A DNA stretch of 9,090 nt from Polyangia bacterium (GTDB taxonomy: Bacteria > Myxococcota_A > Polyangia > Polyangiales > Polyangiaceae), in contig JAUILJ010000251.1 in assembly GCA_030433055.1 (NCBI GenBank), positions 1-9,090 on the forward strand, read 5' to 3'. Under the pieces are notes generated by a model, which saw only the letters and a list, made by a program, of their open reading frames with translations, had not been told where the DNA came from and did not search any database. Both the position numbers and the translations under genes were made by a program. Positions 6,762 to 9,090 of the stretch are shown in pieces; position 1 is the first letter of the stretch; every line of letters starts with the position of its first letter.

Positions 6762-7385
6762 ATGATGCGAACGATGAAGCGCTGGCTGTGGACGACGATG
6801 ATGGTGATGGGGTTGGGCGTTGCGCTCTTGGCGTGCAAGCGCAGTGAGTCGAATCAGGTCGTGAGCAGCGCCGCTCCACCGCCGGCCGTCGTGACCGGCC
6901 CGATTCAAGTGACCGGGGCCCTCGACATCCGCATCGAGGCGAGCGGTAGCGCGAAGGTCAGCGGCGTTGCGCTGGAGTTCAGCCAGCTCGGGACCGATCT
7001 CGAGGTGAAGAAGGGCGGAACGCGCATCGCCAAGTTCACGAAGGAGCCCGACCGCATCAAGCTGCGCGGCGCTGACGGGCAGACGGTGACCCACAAGCTC
7101 AAGTTCAAGTCAGATGGCAAGCTGGAGCTCGAAGACGCCAACGGCAACCGACTCTACATCTCCAAGCCGAAAGACTACGGCTACAAAGTGAGTGACGCTT
7201 CGGATGCGCCGGTCGTTTCCGTGAAGCAAAAGGAGTCGCGTATCGAGGCCAAGAAGGAGAGCGGGGAGGAGGTGTTCCGCGTCGAAGGGCTCTCGCCGAA
7301 GGCGGCGAGTGTGCTCGGCTTCGAGAAGCTAGACCCCGAGCTTCGCGCCGCCCTGGCCTACTTCGTCAACCGGAGCGGGCTGTGA
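6762..7385 (+). CDS. Small lipoprotein of unknown function
   Basis: Numbered from the ATG at 6762 the protein has 207 residues. A basic N-region (MMRTMKRW) and a hydrophobic core (LWTTMMVMGLGVALLA) lead to a lipobox LLAC with the lipidated cysteine at 25. The next residues are K and R, then a Ser/Pro-rich linker (~28-42). From ~44 the protein is rich in short alternating polar/hydrophobic stretches, suggesting two beta-rich lobes: one about 44-90 (IQVTGALDIRIEASG..., LEVKKGG) and one about 95-170 (KLKFKSDGKLELEDANGNRLYI, VVSVKQKESRIEAKK). A helical C-terminus (PELRAALAYFVNRSGL) ends the protein. I do not recognise the family. It should be exported by Sec and anchored in a membrane facing the periplasm. 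A TTG start at 6738 would add 8 residues; an ATG at 6774 would still leave a working signal. Ribosome sites are weak for all. The end overlaps the convergent methyltransferase gene by 57 bases. Confidence 0.82.
   Translation: MMRTMKRWLWTTMMVMGLGVALLACKRSESNQVVSSAAPPPAVVTGPIQVTGALDIRIEASGSAKVSGVALEFSQLGTDLEVKKGGTRIAKFTKEPDRIKLRGADGQTVTHKLKFKSDGKLELEDANGNRLYISKPKDYGYKVSDASDAPVVSVKQKESRIEAKKESGEEVFRVEGLSPKAASVLGFEKLDPELRAALAYFVNRSGL
7329..7385. other. Tail-to-tail overlap of lipoprotein and methyltransferase genes (57 bp)
   Basis: The lipoprotein stops at TGA 7383-7385 and the minus-strand gene stops at TAG read at 7331-7329. The shared 57 bases encode FEKLDPELRAALAYFVNRSGL-type helical sequence on plus and a Gly/Ala/Pro-rich tail (ending GGAKLGV) on minus. 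The minus-strand tail lies beyond the methyltransferase fold and looks like a late extension into the neighbour. Confidence 0.9.
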
Positions 7386-8522
7386 CGCCTCTCCTGCTGG
7401 CCGCCGCAAGGCGGGGCAGCGTCGGCCGATGAGCAGGTAGTTGTCGAGGGGCGTGCCCTCGGAAGCGTCGCTGAGTTCGCACTCGAGGCCGAGCGCTTCG
7501 AGCTTCGCCAGCAGCTCGGCGGGAGCTACGAAGCGAAATGCCTCGGCGCGGTTCATGCGCGCCCGCCTACCGATGCGTTCCGCGAAGCGGGTGAGAGCAG
7601 AACTCGGGCGCGCCGCAGGTGATGCCTCGCGGATAAAGAGCCTGCCGCCGGGATGCAGCGCCTTGGCGACGCGCGCAAGCAGCCTCTCCTGCGCTTCCGT
7701 CGGCAAGTAGTGGAGCACGTCGAGGATGAGCACGCTGTCTGCCTCGAACTCGGGGGGGGACTCCAGATCGACCTGGTGAAAGCGGGCGTTGTGCAGATCC
7801 TCGGCTGCATGCTTCGCCACGGCGATCTTCTCCGCGTCGTAGTCATAGCCCTCGACAGCGTTCGCCGCGCCGAGCTCCAGCGACAGCAGAGCGAACTGTC
7901 CACGCCCGCAGCCCAGGTCCACGACCCGTCCCAGCGCCCCCCAGCGGGCCAGGTGCGCTGTCAGAGGATCGAAGCTCAGCTTGCCCCGCACGTAGAAACG
8001 GTGCTGCCTGGGAGCGTTCGCGTAGCGTGCCGAGGTGCGCTCGAGCGCCGAAGCCAGCTCGGGGTCTCCGGGGCGGCGCCGACCGACGGCGAGGAACGTG
8101 AGGGCGCCAAGCAGGAGCGCCAGGCCGCCGCCAACGAGCGGCGCGCCGAGCGCCAGCTCCGCGACGAAACGCGAGGCAAGATCGGCCAACGGCAGGCTCC
8201 GATCGATCTCGACGGGGCTGCCGTGCAGCAGGCGGCTACCGACCTCCACCTCGGCCACCAGCAAGAACGGCGCGAAGAACGGGTTGGAGATGTTTGCCGC
8301 GAGGTAACACGTCACCAAGTCCAGCCGCAAAGGCAGGCAGACGAGCGCGCACAGCGGAAAGTGCAGCCCGTAGAGCGGAAGGCAGCCGATGAACACACCG
8401 ACGCCCACCGATAGCGCCGCTCGGCTCGGGGTGACCGCGCCGCCGCGGAGGCGCTTGTAGAGTCGCTTGGCGCTAGCTCTGAGGCCGCCCGGCTGCGGCG
8501 CTGGTGCGCCCTGCTCGCTCAA
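7329..8522 (-). CDS. DUF2062 membrane domain fused to class I SAM methyltransferase
   Basis: This is a 397-residue protein. Residues ~14-147 form a DUF2062 domain: a basic amphipathic start (RASAKRLYKRLRGGAVTP), hydrophobic stretches at ~35-62, ~66-93 and ~118-147, and the family signature around ANISNPFFAPFLLVAEVEVG (75-94). Residues ~160-370 form a Rossmann methyltransferase. Motif I is VVDLGCGRGQF (200-210), the SAM-binding acidic residue is in VEGYDYD (223-229), motif III is around FHQVDLESPP (248-257), and LILDVLHYLP (265-274) and LHPGGRLFIRE (289-299) follow. The enzyme domain should be cytosolic and held at the inner membrane. The acceptor may be a lipid, isoprenoid or glycan; sequence does not decide. 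DUF2062 proteins are often near glycosyltransferases and cell-envelope genes. The start is TTG at 8522, overlapping the TPR gene stop as TTGA, so translation is probably coupled. Confidence 0.87.
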   Translation of the reverse strand: MSEQGAPAPQPGGLRASAKRLYKRLRGGAVTPSRAALSVGVGVFIGCLPLYGLHFPLCALVCLPLRLDLVTCYLAANISNPFFAPFLLVAEVEVGSRLLHGSPVEIDRSLPLADLASRFVAELALGAPLVGGGLALLLGALTFLAVGRRRPGDPELASALERTSARYANAPRQHRFYVRGKLSFDPLTAHLARWGALGRVVDLGCGRGQFALLSLELGAANAVEGYDYDAEKIAVAKHAAEDLHNARFHQVDLESPPEFEADSVLILDVLHYLPTEAQERLLARVAKALHPGGRLFIREASPAARPSSALTRFAERIGRRARMNRAEAFRFVAPAELLAKLEALGLECELSDASEGTPLDNYLLIGRRCPALRRPAGEASQPAPVDEVGQGGAKLGV

Positions 8523-9090
8523 GCTTTCGAGTCGCGCGAGCTGTAGCCTTTGGCGATCCGCAGGTACATCTGCGCCGACTTGTTCTCGGGGTCTTCCGCC
8601 AGCACCTTGTCGAGCTCAGCGATGGCTTGGGCTTCCTCACCGGTGGTGAGCATCAACACCGCGAGCATCACTCGCGCCTGGTGATAGCCTGCGTTGGCCT
8701 GCAGGGCGGCTTGGAACTCTTCACGCGCGCGATCGGTCTTGCCTGCATCGCGGTAGAGCACGCCGAGGCGCGTCCTCAGATCGGCGAAGCGTGGGCACAG
8801 CGCGACGGCGCGCTCGAGCTCCAGGGTGGCCTCCTCAGGCATCGCAGCATCGAGGTACGCCTGGCTGACATCCGCGTGCATGTTCGCGATTTTTCCACGT
8901 ACGAAACTGTCTGGCTGGGCGCGGCCGCTGACGTCGCGGGTACGTACGTTGCCGTAGATCCCTCGCGCCTTGTCGTACTTCCCGAGGTCGTTGTAGGTGA
9001 CCATCAGGTTCAGCTGCGCCTCGGTGTAGCGGGGGTTGATGGTCACGGCAGCCTCGAACTGCCTTTCCGCCTCACTGAAATGACCCCGAC
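8519..9090 (-). CDS. TPR-repeat protein, C-terminal part (partial)
   Basis: Reading on the minus strand, the frame is open to the window end: codons above the GTG at 9046 give GHFSEAERQFEAAVTINPRY, itself a tetratricopeptide repeat, so the start lies outside the window. At least four repeats are visible. Their second helices follow ...TEAQLNLMVTYNDLGKYDKARGIYG, ...HADVSQAYLDAAMPEEATLELERAVALCP, ...RTRLGVLYRDAGKTDRAREEFQAALQANA and ...RVMLAVLMLTTGEEAQAIAELDKVLAEDP. The first two are separated by a longer insert (~28-55 residues). A short helix and a polar tail (SSRDSKA) end the protein. TPR arrays are scaffolds for protein contacts; a periplasmic or lipoprotein form cannot be judged without the N-terminus. 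The stop overlaps the start of the methyltransferase gene by 4 bases, so the two are made together. The repeat protein may position the membrane enzyme or its substrate. Confidence 0.88.
   Translation of the reverse strand, partial: RGHFSEAERQFEAAVTINPRYTEAQLNLMVTYNDLGKYDKARGIYGNVRTRDVSGRAQPDSFVRGKIANMHADVSQAYLDAAMPEEATLELERAVALCPRFADLRTRLGVLYRDAGKTDRAREEFQAALQANAGYHQARVMLAVLMLTTGEEAQAIAELDKVLAEDPENKSAQMYLRIAKGYSSRDSKA

Noticed and set aside
7653..8414. A 253-residue plus-strand open frame over the DUF2062-methyltransferase gene
   Set aside because: It is antisense to a gene with intact motif I and DUF2062 signature, and its own product is Gln/Arg/Glu-rich with no domain.

Overview
The window is GC-rich and tightly packed. 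Start codons are often GTG or TTG, codons favour G/C in the third position, and several products are low-complexity or resemble hypothetical proteins of large-genome delta-proteobacteria. Together this suggests a soil or sediment myxobacterium (Myxococcota, perhaps Polyangia). That is an inference from style; there is no rRNA or other marker gene here. I see no tRNA, rRNA, CRISPR, insertion sequence, integrase or origin, and no intergenic gap is longer than about 60 bases.

Layout. (1) Bases 1-287 (+): the C-terminal end of a short-chain dehydrogenase/reductase. (2) Bases 344-3113 (+): three genes in a row. The first is a membrane protein with a long Pro/Gln/Ala/Tyr/Gly low-complexity N-terminus. 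Next comes a small zinc-finger protein with an acidic, aromatic tail. The third is a short GT-B glycosyltransferase-like protein of the GT28/MurG type. (3) Bases 3152-6699: a radical SAM protein with a short SPASM/twitch C-terminus (-), a GT4 glycosyltransferase (+) and a second GT4 glycosyltransferase (-). (4) Bases 6762-7385 (+): a small lipoprotein of unknown role. (5) Bases 7329-9090 (-): a TPR protein, cut by the window end, followed with a 4-base overlap by a DUF2062 membrane domain fused to a class I SAM methyltransferase.

How the parts may work together. Three glycosyltransferases and a radical SAM enzyme within 4.5 kb suggest work on a glycan or a glycosylated small molecule. Strands alternate, so this is not a classical operon, and no flippase, polymerase, nucleotide-sugar enzyme or precursor peptide is visible. 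The least understood parts are the low-complexity membrane protein with its zinc-finger neighbour, and the DUF2062-methyltransferase fusion.

The arrangement is unusually compressed. Two convergent pairs overlap tail to tail, by 43 and 57 bases, and one divergent pair has start codons only 6 bases apart. I found no convincing intrinsic terminator and no clear sigma-70 promoter. I do not see proof of a wholly new system; the strongest leads are listed as findings.
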